Assembly (NCBI GenBank): GCA_002343485.1
Contig: DDST01000011.1
Location: 1-7,333, forward strand
Direction: 5' to 3'
DNA: 7,333 nt
DNA from: Proteobacteria bacterium UBA2383
GTDB lineage: Bacteria; Pseudomonadota; Gammaproteobacteria; Competibacterales; Competibacteraceae
A program made the translations under genes and the position numbers. The notes under the pieces were generated by a model. That model worked only from the letters and a program-made list of their open reading frames with translations. It was not told the origin of the DNA and made no database searches. How positions within the stretch are numbered: position 1 is the stretch's first letter; each line of letters starts with the position of its first letter. This document shows positions 1 through 6,459 of the stretch, in pieces.

Positions 1-31
1 CGAGGGGTTGGGCTCAGATAGCCCATATAGA
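1..31. other. Left flank of the transposon, unassigned
   Basis: These 31 bases lie outside the left terminal repeat. They contain a small inverted repeat (GGGCT at 10-14 and AGCCC at 20-24, loop of 5), but no T-run follows it in either direction, so I do not call a terminator. Two of the three plus frames are open, which is uninformative at this length. If the transposon had simply inserted into the relaxase gene, this stretch should encode the N-terminal half of the relaxase. I can neither show nor exclude that. Confidence 0.4.
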
Positions 32-78
32 GGCCCAGTGACCACATAGCTGCAAGAACGGCCATCTATTCGATCAAA
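32..78 (+). repeat. Terminal inverted repeat, left, 47 bp
   Basis: The repeat starts GGCCCAGTGACCACATAG and ends at GATCAAA. It matches the reverse complement of 3801-3847 at 46 of 47 positions; the one difference is G56 against A. Identity breaks at position 79 on the inside and at position 31 on the outside. TnpA of this family binds such repeats at both ends. The inner part also encodes the last residues and the stop codon of tnpR (66-78). Confidence 0.93.
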
Positions 79-659
79 ATTTGATTTTGACTCTTTGATT
101 GCTTTTCGGCTCTCTCCCTGGCCAAGATGCGATAGACCGTAGCTTCCCCTAGGCTGAGCTTCTTGGCGATGCTGGCCTTGGTCAGACCTAGCGTCGCCAG
201 GCGTAGCGTTTCTTCCTGGCGGTCTTGCGCAATGGGTTTGCGTCCCTTGAACCTGCCTGCCGCCTTGCCTTTGGCGATGCCCTCGCGCTGCCGCTCCAGC
301 ATCATCTCCCGCTCGAACTGCGCCACGCCGCCCAGCACCGTCAGCATCAGCTTGCCCGTAGGCGTGTGCGTATCCATGCCCAGGTTGAGCACCCTCAAAC
401 CCACTTTCTTGCGATCCAGGTGGGCAATGGTGTTCATTAGATCGGCGACCGAACGGGCCAGACGGTCGAGTTTAGTCACTACCAGCACGTCGTCTTCGCG
501 CACAAACTCCAGCGCCGCTTCCAGTTGAGTTCGCTTACCAACCGATGAGACCTGTTCCTGGAACAGTTTCTCGCATCCGGCTGTCTGCAACGCCTTCACC
601 TGGGCTTCAAACCCGGCAATCTGTTCCACGGTGGAGGTGCGTGCGTAGCCAACGATCAT
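66..659 (-). CDS. tnpR: Serine resolvase TnpR (197 aa)
   Basis: This is a site-specific recombinase of the resolvase/invertase family that would resolve transposition cointegrates at res. The N-terminal catalytic domain starts MIVGYARTST, with the nucleophile Ser9 beside Arg7, and continues to KLDRLARS (residues 63-70), which carries the active-site arginines Arg66 and Arg69. The long E helix follows around FEREMMLERQREG (115-127). The C-terminal DNA-binding HTH lies at about 158-180 (LTKASIAKKL, then ATVYRIL). The length fits Tn3-type resolvases. I chose ATG 659 because the family begins almost exactly there and AGGA precedes it by about six bases. The frame stays open up to a TTG at 746, but that extension would run through the candidate res site. 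The gene is co-directional with tnpA, 119 bp away. Its stop TAG (66-68) lies within the left terminal repeat, so its tail (about QILIE) is encoded by the transposon end. Confidence 0.93.
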   Translation of the reverse strand: MIVGYARTSTVEQIAGFEAQVKALQTAGCEKLFQEQVSSVGKRTQLEAALEFVREDDVLVVTKLDRLARSVADLMNTIAHLDRKKVGLRVLNLGMDTHTPTGKLMLTVLGGVAQFEREMMLERQREGIAKGKAAGRFKGRKPIAQDRQEETLRLATLGLTKASIAKKLSLGEATVYRILARERAEKQSKSQNQILIE

Positions 660-778
660 TTCTATCCTAAAAATTTTAGACTTTGCGATAGGCTTACTAT
701 CAAAATTAGGAATGGACTTCAGTGAGCGATAATCCAGTCGTTTCAACGGCCATCACTAAAGTAGGCCCTATTGATAGG
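660..778. promoter_or_regulatory. Candidate res site and tnpR promoter region
   Basis: This 119-bp gap between tnpA and tnpR is about the length of known res sites. It contains an extended palindrome at 682-705: TTTGCGATAG, a five-base spacer GCTTA, then CTATCAAAA. That resembles a resolvase subsite of two inverted half-sites. Further GATAG/CTATC elements are CTATC at 662-666, GCGATAA at 726-732 and CCTATTGATAGG at 767-778, which abuts the tnpA stop. TnpR of this family binds its res subsites and represses nearby promoters, so the region probably also controls tnpR. The subsite assignment is inference from spacing and symmetry; I did not match it to a known res. Confidence 0.55.
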
Positions 779-3736
779 TCATGCCGCCATGGGTAGTTCT
801 TCGATGGACAGCCGCGTACTCATGTCCAGGTCGAACACGCCATACGGATTGATGTGGGCATAGATCAGCGGAGACAGCGCCCGGAAATCCTCTGGTTGCA
901 TCAGGTTCCACCAGACGGGTTCGGCCAGTACGCGCTGGAGTATCAGGGTGTTGACATACACCAGGCACATTTGCAGCAGGTGCAACGCCAGCACCGACAC
1001 CTCCTGGTCCTCCAATTGGTTGGCGGCGACCTCTCCGCCCTTGCCAAAGAAGATGAAGCTGTTGGCGCTGTTCCAGTTCTCAACGACATTGAGACCCCCA
1101 TGAATCTCGCGCCGTAGTGATTCCGACGCTAGGTAGCGGCATAGGAAGAGGGTTTTGATCGCCCTGCCCAGTTCAGCCAACGCCTGGTAGGTGGGATGCT
1201 GACGGTTGTGCTTGGTGAAGCGGCGCAGGATCGCTTCGGCTTGCGCCGTGCCCAGCCGTAGCGCCGTGGCGTACTTGACCATTTCGTCGTATTGCCGGCC
1301 GATGAGGTCCCAGTTGATGGGGGTGGACAGGATGGGCTCCAGGTTGGGGTAGTCCCCGCCGCAGCCGGTGGCAGGCAAATGCAGCTTTTGCGAGGCAAGG
1401 GCCTTCAGGCGTGGCAGCAGGTCAAAGCCCAGCAAATGGCAGAACGCAAACCCCACGTCGGTTTGCCCGTGGCTGTCGGTGTAGTTACGCTGCACCTCCA
1501 TGTCGGAGTCGTGTCGCAGCAAACCTTCGAGCATGGCGGCCACTTCGGATGACGAGCAGCGCTTGAGTTGGGAATAGATGCACACCGACCGGTTTTCGAC
1601 ATGCCAGTAGATCATGACGCCACGTCCACCATAGCGGATGTGCCATTCCGTCATCAGGTTTTGATCCAACGAACCAAACTTCTTGGAGTCGGAGGCACAG
1701 GTCGTGCTGCCCTCACCCCAGATGAAGGCCTGCCGCGCCGCGAAGGTCGCATTGACCACCTTGGCAATGGCCTGGCGCAGGCCGTCCTTGCGGATGAAGC
1801 GCTCGCGTACATAGCGCAATTCCTTGTAGGTAGTGTCCTCCTGGCCGGTGAGCACGCGCTTGAGGCCGGTGTTGGTGCCCAGGCCGTACAGGCATAGCAG
1901 AAGACGGCGTTGCAGAACGGTTCGATCGATAACTTCACGTGCGCCAGCGCTATGCAACGCATCACTGAAGTGGATGCGCAGGTCGGCTTCCTTGAACACG
2001 TCCAGCAGATTGGTGTTGGCCCAGCGCCTGGATACCTCCGCTTTCAGGCGTGCCAGATTAGGCGGATCCAGTTGCGCGTCCAGCGGCGTCAGACAGATGC
2101 GGTTCTTGCCATGGGGCCGTAGTTTGACAGCGGGGTTTTGCGGCAAGCCCTGGTTGAGCGCGGCCAGGGCGTCGCGCATCGACTGCTGCAAGCCAGCAAT
2201 GAAGGGCGCCACCTCCAGGGGCAGACCGAGCGCCTCGTAATAGGCTGGGCGCTTGAGCGTGAAGTCCGCCGGCAGATCGTCATCGGGGTTGCGAAAGCGC
2301 TGTGCGCCCGCTACCCAGATCTCCTTGCACTGCAGGCGCTCACGCAAGGTTTGCAGCACGCAGATTTCGTAGTTGATGCGGTTGATGCGTTCGACGCCGT
2401 GTTTGTCTTCCTCAATGACAATCTCGCGCCACTTGTCACGCACGATGCCAACGATGGGCACTTCGTCCCGGTGGAAATGCTGTCGCTGGCTGCCCCGGTG
2501 CTGCTTGAGGATGTCCAGCGCCTCAATCACCGGCTGATAGGTCTGGTTGTTGCTCCGAAACTTCAGTGCATCGAGCAGCTTCGGTACCATGCGCCGATAG
2601 TGGTGGCTGTAAGAAGCCCGTAGGACCTTGTGAACCACCTTGCGAAACTCCGCGCCCGTGGCTTTGAATTCCTTGACCAGGTCCTGCAAGGTTTGCAGTC
2701 CCACCACGGGATACAGGGCCTCCTTGATGGTTTCGTCTGGGTGATCGACGGCGGCTCGTGCCAGCCGAAAAAGGACTGCCGTCTTGCCACTGACGCGCTG
2801 CAGGTCGGTCAGCAACTGCTGCTCGACCTTCTTTTCTGCCCGGCTGTCGATCTTGTGGATGATCTGCATGAGCAGGTCGATCAGACCATCGACGATCTCG
2901 TGCTGTCGTTCGTGGCAGAACGCCGCCATCAGGCCGTGGCGCACAGGAGGCGCATGGCGGCGCAAATCCCAAATGGTTTCGATAGCGGCACGCTGGCGAA
3001 ACCTTTGCAGCCACTTCGCCGGCATCGTCGCCAGCGCCGCCATAGGCAGTACTACATCTCTCACCCGTTGGAGCTTGTCCAACTCTTGCAGCAGCGTGTC
3101 CAGGCTGACGCGGCCAGGGTCGCCGCGCAAGGTGGAGAACTTGTGGGCGGACTCGCTCGTGGTGTCATCCTGGGCCGCCGCATCGCCCAGTAACAACGCA
3201 TCGAGTGCAGTGCGCGTGGCGTCCGTGAGACGGTCACTGATGCGTGTGAGCAAATCCGTTTCAAAGGCATGCAGTTGCGCTCGCAGCACGCGTTCAAGAC
3301 GCTCTTGGCCAGGCGGGGACAGCCGATGCGCGCGTAGCCAATCCCGCGTGCGCTCAGTCACCTGTTCCAGGGTCAGGTCCAGCGGCAACACCTCTGCATC
3401 GAGCCAGGTGGCCACGGCTCGCCAGTCGACCGCCTTCATGCGGCGAATGCCCAGCCACGCCAATATCTCCGCACGCTGGCGTCGTGCCGTACGACCCTGC
3501 CAATCAAAGTCGTCCAGGGTGTTTAGCGGCATGGCCAGCTGCACAGCCACGTAGCGCATCACATCGGCAGGAATTTCCCGGCGCGACTCAGGAAAGCGTC
3601 CCTCGTACTGGAAGAACTTAAGCAGGACCACGAAGCCGAATCGCCCCGGCCCCTGACGCGCAACGGTCAGTACCTCTTCCTGGGCCGTCAGTATCCAATG
3701 GATGTCCAACTCCGCTTCAGACCATTGACGCTTCAC
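779..3736 (-). CDS. tnpA: Tn3-family transposase TnpA (985 aa)
   Basis: TnpA catalyses strand cleavage and transfer at the terminal repeats during replicative transposition. The N-terminal part (about 1-170) has the pattern of the DUF4158 DNA-binding region, including GRFGFVVLLKFFQYEGRFP at 31-49. The C-terminal catalytic region (about 580-970) carries the expected acidic triad: Asp683 in ASDSKKF, Asp754 in YTDSHG and Glu886 in GLNVVENWNSAN. At 985 residues it is full length for the family and I see no frameshift. It starts with GTG at 3736: an in-frame TAA lies just upstream, and the family pattern begins within a few residues of this codon. No clear Shine-Dalgarno sequence precedes the GTG. 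GTG plus a poor ribosome site would keep transposase low, as is common for such enzymes. Its stop overlaps the edge of the candidate res site. The subgroup is not assigned. Confidence 0.95.
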   Translation of the reverse strand: MKRQWSEAELDIHWILTAQEEVLTVARQGPGRFGFVVLLKFFQYEGRFPESRREIPADVMRYVAVQLAMPLNTLDDFDWQGRTARRQRAEILAWLGIRRMKAVDWRAVATWLDAEVLPLDLTLEQVTERTRDWLRAHRLSPPGQERLERVLRAQLHAFETDLLTRISDRLTDATRTALDALLLGDAAAQDDTTSESAHKFSTLRGDPGRVSLDTLLQELDKLQRVRDVVLPMAALATMPAKWLQRFRQRAAIETIWDLRRHAPPVRHGLMAAFCHERQHEIVDGLIDLLMQIIHKIDSRAEKKVEQQLLTDLQRVSGKTAVLFRLARAAVDHPDETIKEALYPVVGLQTLQDLVKEFKATGAEFRKVVHKVLRASYSHHYRRMVPKLLDALKFRSNNQTYQPVIEALDILKQHRGSQRQHFHRDEVPIVGIVRDKWREIVIEEDKHGVERINRINYEICVLQTLRERLQCKEIWVAGAQRFRNPDDDLPADFTLKRPAYYEALGLPLEVAPFIAGLQQSMRDALAALNQGLPQNPAVKLRPHGKNRICLTPLDAQLDPPNLARLKAEVSRRWANTNLLDVFKEADLRIHFSDALHSAGAREVIDRTVLQRRLLLCLYGLGTNTGLKRVLTGQEDTTYKELRYVRERFIRKDGLRQAIAKVVNATFAARQAFIWGEGSTTCASDSKKFGSLDQNLMTEWHIRYGGRGVMIYWHVENRSVCIYSQLKRCSSSEVAAMLEGLLRHDSDMEVQRNYTDSHGQTDVGFAFCHLLGFDLLPRLKALASQKLHLPATGCGGDYPNLEPILSTPINWDLIGRQYDEMVKYATALRLGTAQAEAILRRFTKHNRQHPTYQALAELGRAIKTLFLCRYLASESLRREIHGGLNVVENWNSANSFIFFGKGGEVAANQLEDQEVSVLALHLLQMCLVYVNTLILQRVLAEPVWWNLMQPEDFRALSPLIYAHINPYGVFDLDMSTRLSIEELPMAA

Positions 3737-3800
3737 TAAAAGTTACTATCAAAGAGTCTCATCACCCTATGATAGGCTATCTCTGATTGCCAAATCCATA
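3737..3800. promoter_or_regulatory. tnpA upstream region with GATAG palindromes
   Basis: The region between the tnpA start and the right terminal repeat holds overlapping palindromes: CCTATGATAGG at 3766-3776 and GATAGGCTATC at 3771-3781. It also has TTACTATCAAA at 3743-3753, an exact 11-bp copy of 694-704 in the tnpA-tnpR gap. TCACTAAA at 3733-3740 likewise recurs at 753-760. The shared motifs suggest that one protein, most likely TnpR, binds both regions and represses tnpA. I could not place a convincing -35/-10 pair for tnpA. Confidence 0.5.
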
Positions 3801-3847
3801 TTTGATCGAATAGATGGCCGTTTTTGCAGCTATGTGGTCACTGGGCC
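3801..3847 (-). repeat. Terminal inverted repeat, right, 47 bp
   Basis: This is the partner of the repeat at 32-78. It reads TTTGATCGAATAGATGGCC inward to outward on the plus strand and ends ...CACTGGGCC at 3847. The plus frame of the adjoining relaxase remnant is open through part of this repeat, back to a TTG at 3824, so the first eight residues of any such product would come from transposon DNA. Confidence 0.93.
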
Positions 3848-5014
3848 AAGATGCAGGATCATCAAGCGGTGATGATTGCGCACACGGACACGGCCCACCC
3901 CCATTTGCATGTGATCGTGAACCGGGTTCACGCGGAGACGGGCAAGGCGATCAATCTTTACAAGGATCAAGAGAAACTACAGGCATGGGCGCTTGCCTAC
4001 GAGCGCCGACAGGGCAAGGTGTATTGCCCGGCGCGGGCGTTCAATGCACTGGCCCGGCAGGCAGCCAAGGAACAGGATGCCCGGCGCGGCCCGCGCCGGT
4101 ACGTGGACAACACCATTGCGGAGTGCTGGACGCGCAGCGACGGCGGAAAAAGCTTTCAGGCCGCTTTGGAGGCGAAGGGGTGGGGACTGGCCAAGGGCGA
4201 CCGGAAAGAGGCGGTTTTAATGGCGGTGACGCCAGGCGGCAGAGCCTTTGCCGTGTTGCGCGAATTGAACAAGGGGCTTGCCAAGGGCCAGACGATCAAA
4301 GGCGCGGCGTTTGATCGTCAGACCGCCGACCTCAAGCGGGAGGACTTGCGCCCGGTCAAGGCGGTTCAGGAAGAGATGGAACGCCGCGCCCGGAGCCGCA
4401 GCGGGGAGCAGTCCCGCCAGCAACCCCAACCGCCCCGGCCTCGCCGTGCTGAACGCGATCAGGAGCAGAGACCAGGGCAGACACCCGACGAGGGGAAGCA
4501 ATGGGCGCTTGAAATGCGCATCCGGGAGGCGCGCCGGTCTTTGGCTATGCGGCAGCAACAGGCGCAGCAGCGCCAGCGGTACATCGAGTACACCCGGCTG
4601 GAGAAGGCCAAGAAAGAGGCGATGCAGGCCCAGCAAGTCCAGCAACAGGCACAGGCGTTGCGGGAGGCGCAAGAGCGAATCCGCAACGGCGGATTGTTCT
4701 ATCGGTTCAGCCCACAGGCCAAGCACGACCGGGCGGCGCAAGCCGAGATACCGGAACGCTTGAAACAAGCGATGGATCGGGTTAACGGTTGGGTGGAACG
4801 CGAGCGCGAGAATATGGCCGATGAGTCCAAGGCGTTTGCACAGCGACAAGAGGCCGAACGCGCCGCACTGGAAAAAAAGATCGAGGAGGCCCAGAAAATG
4901 GGCTATTGGCGCGAGGACGGCCCGGAGCGCACGGCGCAGCAACGACAGGCCGTGCAAAGCGAGCAGCAGGAACACGACCGAGGAGGCCGGGGAGGCCGAA
5001 CCCGCGAGCGATAA
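3848..5014 (+). pseudogene. Relaxase (MOBP-type) remnant, N-terminus lost at the transposon
   Basis: Relaxases nick oriT and stay bound to the DNA end by a tyrosine to start conjugative mobilisation. The remnant keeps the metal-binding histidine motif: counting from ATG 3851, H11, D13, H16, H18, H20 and N24 in AHTDTAHPHLHVIVNRVH. This fits the HxDxxHxHxHxxxN pattern of MOBP relaxases. The region to about residue 180 is a typical relaxase body. The rest is a Gln/Glu/Arg-rich, probably coiled-coil tail running to the stop, including several stretches of alternating Q, E and R. The N-terminal segment with the catalytic tyrosine is absent, because the frame meets the transposon end at 3847. A product could start at ATG 3851 or at TTG 3824 inside the repeat, but it could not nick DNA. 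No oriT or accessory mob gene is visible. Loss of self-mobilisation is inferred; a second relaxase elsewhere on the replicon would rescue it. Confidence 0.82.
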
Positions 5015-5026
5015 ACGAGTTTATTC

Positions 5027-5091
5027 GATAAAACAATTGATTATGCAACTTTTTTCTTGACAAGCGTCAATTGACGCTTTACAAATAGAAG
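5027..5091 (+). promoter_or_regulatory. higBA promoter with an 18-bp perfect palindromic operator
   Basis: A consensus -35 TTGACA (5057-5062) is followed after 17 bases by -10 TACAAA (5080-5085). The spacer is almost exactly filled by the perfect palindrome AAGCGTCAATTGACGCTT (5062-5079). A HigA dimer bound there would block RNA polymerase, which fits the negative autoregulation known for higBA. The expected start of transcription, about seven bases after the -10, falls on the higB ATG at 5092. The upstream blocks GATAA (5027-5031), TGATT (5038-5042) and TTTTTTCTTG (5050-5059) recur in front of the second TA operon. Confidence 0.8.
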
Positions 5092-5370
5092 ATGATCGAA
5101 AATTTCAAGGACCGAAGCTTGAAACGCCTGTACGAGCGCGGGGACCGCAGCAAGATCCGGGCGGATTTGGTCGATAAAGTCGAGCGCATTCTGGCCCGGC
5201 TGGATCAAGCCCTTGTGATTGAAGATATGGACTTGCCCGGCTATCGGTTGCACGAACTGAAAGTTGATTTGAAAGGATTTTGGAGCGTCCGCGTTTCAGG
5301 TAACTGGCGGATTATTTTCCGCTTCGAGAGCGGCAAAGCCCGTGACGTTGAAATGATTGACTATCACTAG
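5092..5370 (+). CDS. higB: HigB toxin, ribosome-dependent mRNA interferase (92 aa)
   Basis: HigB belongs to the RelE/ParE fold and cleaves mRNA in the ribosomal A site when free of HigA. The sequence follows the family end to end: it opens MIENFKDRSLKRLYERGD, passes through IEDMDLPGYRLHELK (43-57) and NWRIIF (71-76), and closes with the hallmark DYH. Residues corresponding to the active site described for Proteus vulgaris HigB are all present: His54, Lys57, Arg73, Asp90, Tyr91 and His92. The toxin is therefore predicted to be active. The start at ATG 5092 matches the family start; only a weak AGAAG precedes it, and the promoter predicts almost no leader. The toxin-first order with higA 19 bp downstream is normal for this system. 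Its likely role is plasmid stabilisation. Confidence 0.94.
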   Translation: MIENFKDRSLKRLYERGDRSKIRADLVDKVERILARLDQALVIEDMDLPGYRLHELKVDLKGFWSVRVSGNWRIIFRFESGKARDVEMIDYH

Positions 5371-5389
5371 AGCGAAAGGAGAGGCCACC

Positions 5390-5671
5390 ATGTCGATGAA
5401 AAACCCGCCGCATCCCGGTTCATCCATTAAGTTGGATTGTCTGGAACCGCTGGGCCTGTCCGTGACCGATGGAGCCAAAGCCTTGGGCGTGACCCGGCAG
5501 GCTCTCAGTAACGTGATTAACGGCAAGGCGGGGATTTCCGCCGAAATGGCCACGCGGCTGGCTCAAGCCTTCGGCGGAACCGCCGAGGTTTGGCTGCGTA
5601 TGCAGATCGCCTACGAGTTGGCGCAGGTCCAGCAGAAGCACATCCACGTTATGCGCGTCGAACCCGCCTAG
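5390..5671 (+). CDS. higA: HigA antitoxin, XRE-type HTH (93 aa)
   Basis: HigA neutralises HigB by binding it and represses the shared promoter. The protein opens MSMKNPPHPG, typical of HigA. A helix-turn-helix follows at about 24-46 (SVTDGAKALGVTRQALSNVI, then NGK), and a dimerisation part contains the family pattern ISAEMATRLAQAFGG and WLRMQ. I chose ATG 5390 because a strong Shine-Dalgarno AAGGAG (5376-5381) lies eight bases upstream and the family start fits. The frame stays open further upstream to an overlap with higB, but that extension has no family support. The good ribosome site, against the poor one of higB, should give an excess of antitoxin. The probable operator is the palindrome at 5062-5079. 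The 16-bp repeat follows about 14 bp after the stop. Confidence 0.94.
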   Translation: MSMKNPPHPGSSIKLDCLEPLGLSVTDGAKALGVTRQALSNVINGKAGISAEMATRLAQAFGGTAEVWLRMQIAYELAQVQQKHIHVMRVEPA

Positions 5672-5683
5672 AGAAATCCACGT

Positions 5684-5701
5684 CCTTTTGTCCCATGTTG
5701 G
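5684..5701 (+). repeat. Repeat copy 1 (core TTTTGTCCCATGTTGG)
   Basis: The 16-bp core at 5686-5701 is identical to 6460-6475. With two more bases on its left (CC, 5684-5685) it also matches the reverse complement of 6526-6541 at 15 of 16 positions. It lies just after higA, as the second copy lies just after the second antitoxin gene. It creates an in-frame TTG codon that falsely extends the next toxin frame with residues MSHVG. Confidence 0.85.
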
Positions 5702-5720
5702 GTCTGCCCCAGCAAGGATT

Positions 5721-5783
5721 GATAACGATCTGATTCGCATTTTTTTCTTGCAATGGATGAACCTTTTTTGGTACAAATTAAGG
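5721..5783 (+). promoter_or_regulatory. Promoter/operator of the second TA operon
   Basis: A -35 TTGCAA (5748-5753) and a -10 TACAAA (5772-5777) are spaced by 18 bases. The predicted transcription start coincides with ATG 5784. An imperfect inverted repeat between the two boxes, TGAACC (5758-5763) and GGTACA (5770-5775) with T6 between, is a candidate antitoxin operator. The blocks GATAA (5721-5725), TGATT (5731-5735), GCA (5737-5739) and TTTTTTCTTG (5741-5750) are shared, in the same order and nearly the same spacing, with the higBA promoter. Confidence 0.7.
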
Positions 5784-6128
5784 ATGACCGACGAAACAGG
5801 GATACCCGTTGTTTTCTGGGCTTCTGAAACCGGAACCGAGCCGGTCAGAGATTGGCTCAAGGGACTGGATAAGGAAGACCGCCGCCAGATTGGCGAGGAC
5901 ATCAAGACCGTGCAGTTTGGCTGGCCGGTGGGAATGCCGGTCTGTCGCCCGATGGGAAAGGGCTTGTTTGAAGTCCGCAGCCGGATTTCAGACGGACGGA
6001 TTGCACGGGTTTTATTCTGTTTTCATGCGCATCAAATGGTTTTGTTGCATGGGTTTATCAAGAAATCCCAGAAGACCCCAAAGCCAGACCTTGACTTGGC
6101 CCTGAAACGACAAAAGCAGATGGAGTGA
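5784..6128 (+). CDS. Gp49-like (DUF891) RelE-superfamily toxin (114 aa)
   Basis: This belongs to the phage-derived Gp49-like toxin family, a HigB/RelE relative that cleaves translated mRNA. The family signature is clear: VVFWASETGTEPVRDWLKGL near the start, a central FEVRSRISDGRIARVLF (62-78), and the diagnostic C-terminus LLHGFIKKSQKTPKPDLDLA followed by LKRQ. Length is normal. I chose ATG 5784 because the family begins about there and the promoter points to it. An in-frame ATG at 5757 and a TTG at 5688 would add residues that overlap the -10 region or come from the repeat. AAGG lies directly against the ATG, too close for a usual Shine-Dalgarno, which fits a leaderless mRNA. The partner antitoxin starts 6 bp after the stop. 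The family is confident; toxicity is inferred. Confidence 0.9.
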   Translation: MTDETGIPVVFWASETGTEPVRDWLKGLDKEDRRQIGEDIKTVQFGWPVGMPVCRPMGKGLFEVRSRISDGRIARVLFCFHAHQMVLLHGFIKKSQKTPKPDLDLALKRQKQME

Positions 6129-6134
6129 ACCACC

Positions 6135-6437
6135 ATGACGGAGCAACACGGAAAACATATCGGATCGTCTTTTGACGATTTTCTGGAGGAAGAAGGGATT
6201 AAGGCCGAAGTCGAAGCCGTGGCCCTCAAGCGGGTCATTGCATGGCAGCTTGCACAGGCAATGAAGAAAAACCGCATGAGCAAATCGGCGATGGCGCGGG
6301 CGATGAAAACCAGCCGTTCCCAACTAGATCGGCTTTTAGACCCGGAGAATGACGCACTGACCCTGCACACTCTGACCAGTGCGGTGCAAACGCTTGGGAT
6401 GAAGATGGAAATCAACCTGTCTTCGCCGGAGATTTAA
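6135..6437 (+). CDS. HTH antitoxin partner of the Gp49-like toxin (100 aa)
   Basis: This antitoxin would bind the toxin encoded just upstream and repress the operon. The opening IGSSFDDFLEEEGI (9-22) and the segment AVALKRVIAWQLAQAMKKN (28-46) are characteristic of the HTH antitoxins found with Gp49-like toxins. A helix-turn-helix follows (MSKSAMARAMKTSRSQLDRL, 48-67) and then the conserved LDPENDALTLHTL. The start is ATG 6135, with GGAG at 6122-6125 inside the end of the toxin gene. The 6-bp gap indicates translational coupling. It differs in sequence and length from HigA upstream, so the two modules are not recent duplicates at the protein level and cross-neutralisation is unlikely. A repeat copy follows 22 bp after the stop. 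Confidence 0.92.
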   Translation: MTEQHGKHIGSSFDDFLEEEGIKAEVEAVALKRVIAWQLAQAMKKNRMSKSAMARAMKTSRSQLDRLLDPENDALTLHTLTSAVQTLGMKMEINLSSPEI

Positions 6438-6459
6438 GGAATACGGCATAGAGCGTTTG

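Larger units (their letters stand above)
32..3847 (-). mobile_element. Tn3-family transposon, tnpA-tnpR only, 3816 bp
   Basis: This is a complete-looking unit of the Tn3 family: long terminal inverted repeats, a full-length DDE transposase and a serine resolvase. The family moves by replicative transposition, with a cointegrate that TnpR resolves at res. There is no resistance or other passenger gene. The gene order is unusual among well-known members: both genes run leftwards with tnpA upstream and tnpR at the far end, its stop codon inside the terminal repeat. The ends begin GGCCCAG instead of the GGGG typical of the family. Five-base target duplications are expected, but the bases next to the ends (ATAGA at 27-31, AAGAT at 3848-3852) do not match. 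One flank may therefore have been changed after insertion, or the unit may have arrived by recombination. Both genes look intact, so activity is plausible. I do not recognise the exact element. Confidence 0.92.

Noticed and set aside
660..746. A longer tnpR starting at TTG 746, adding 29 residues
   Set aside because: The extension has no family pattern and would cover the candidate res site. ATG 659 has a Shine-Dalgarno and matches the family start.
3787..3816. Outward promoter from the right transposon end (TTGCCA at 3787)
   Set aside because: No acceptable -10 lies at 16-18 bases; the best candidates match the consensus poorly.
4217..4975. A 252-residue Leu-rich minus-strand frame
   Set aside because: It is the antisense shadow of the Gln/Glu/Arg-rich relaxase tail. 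Its composition follows from the opposite strand.
5684..5710. Integron attC site at the repeat (GTTGGGT resembles GTTRRRY)
   Set aside because: No matching RYYYAAC partner is in reach, and the second copy reads GTTGGCT, which breaks the consensus. No integrase is visible.
5688..5783. A longer Gp49-like toxin starting at TTG 5688 (or ATG 5757)
   Set aside because: The TTG lies in the repeat, and the added residues cross the promoter. The family pattern starts after ATG 5784.
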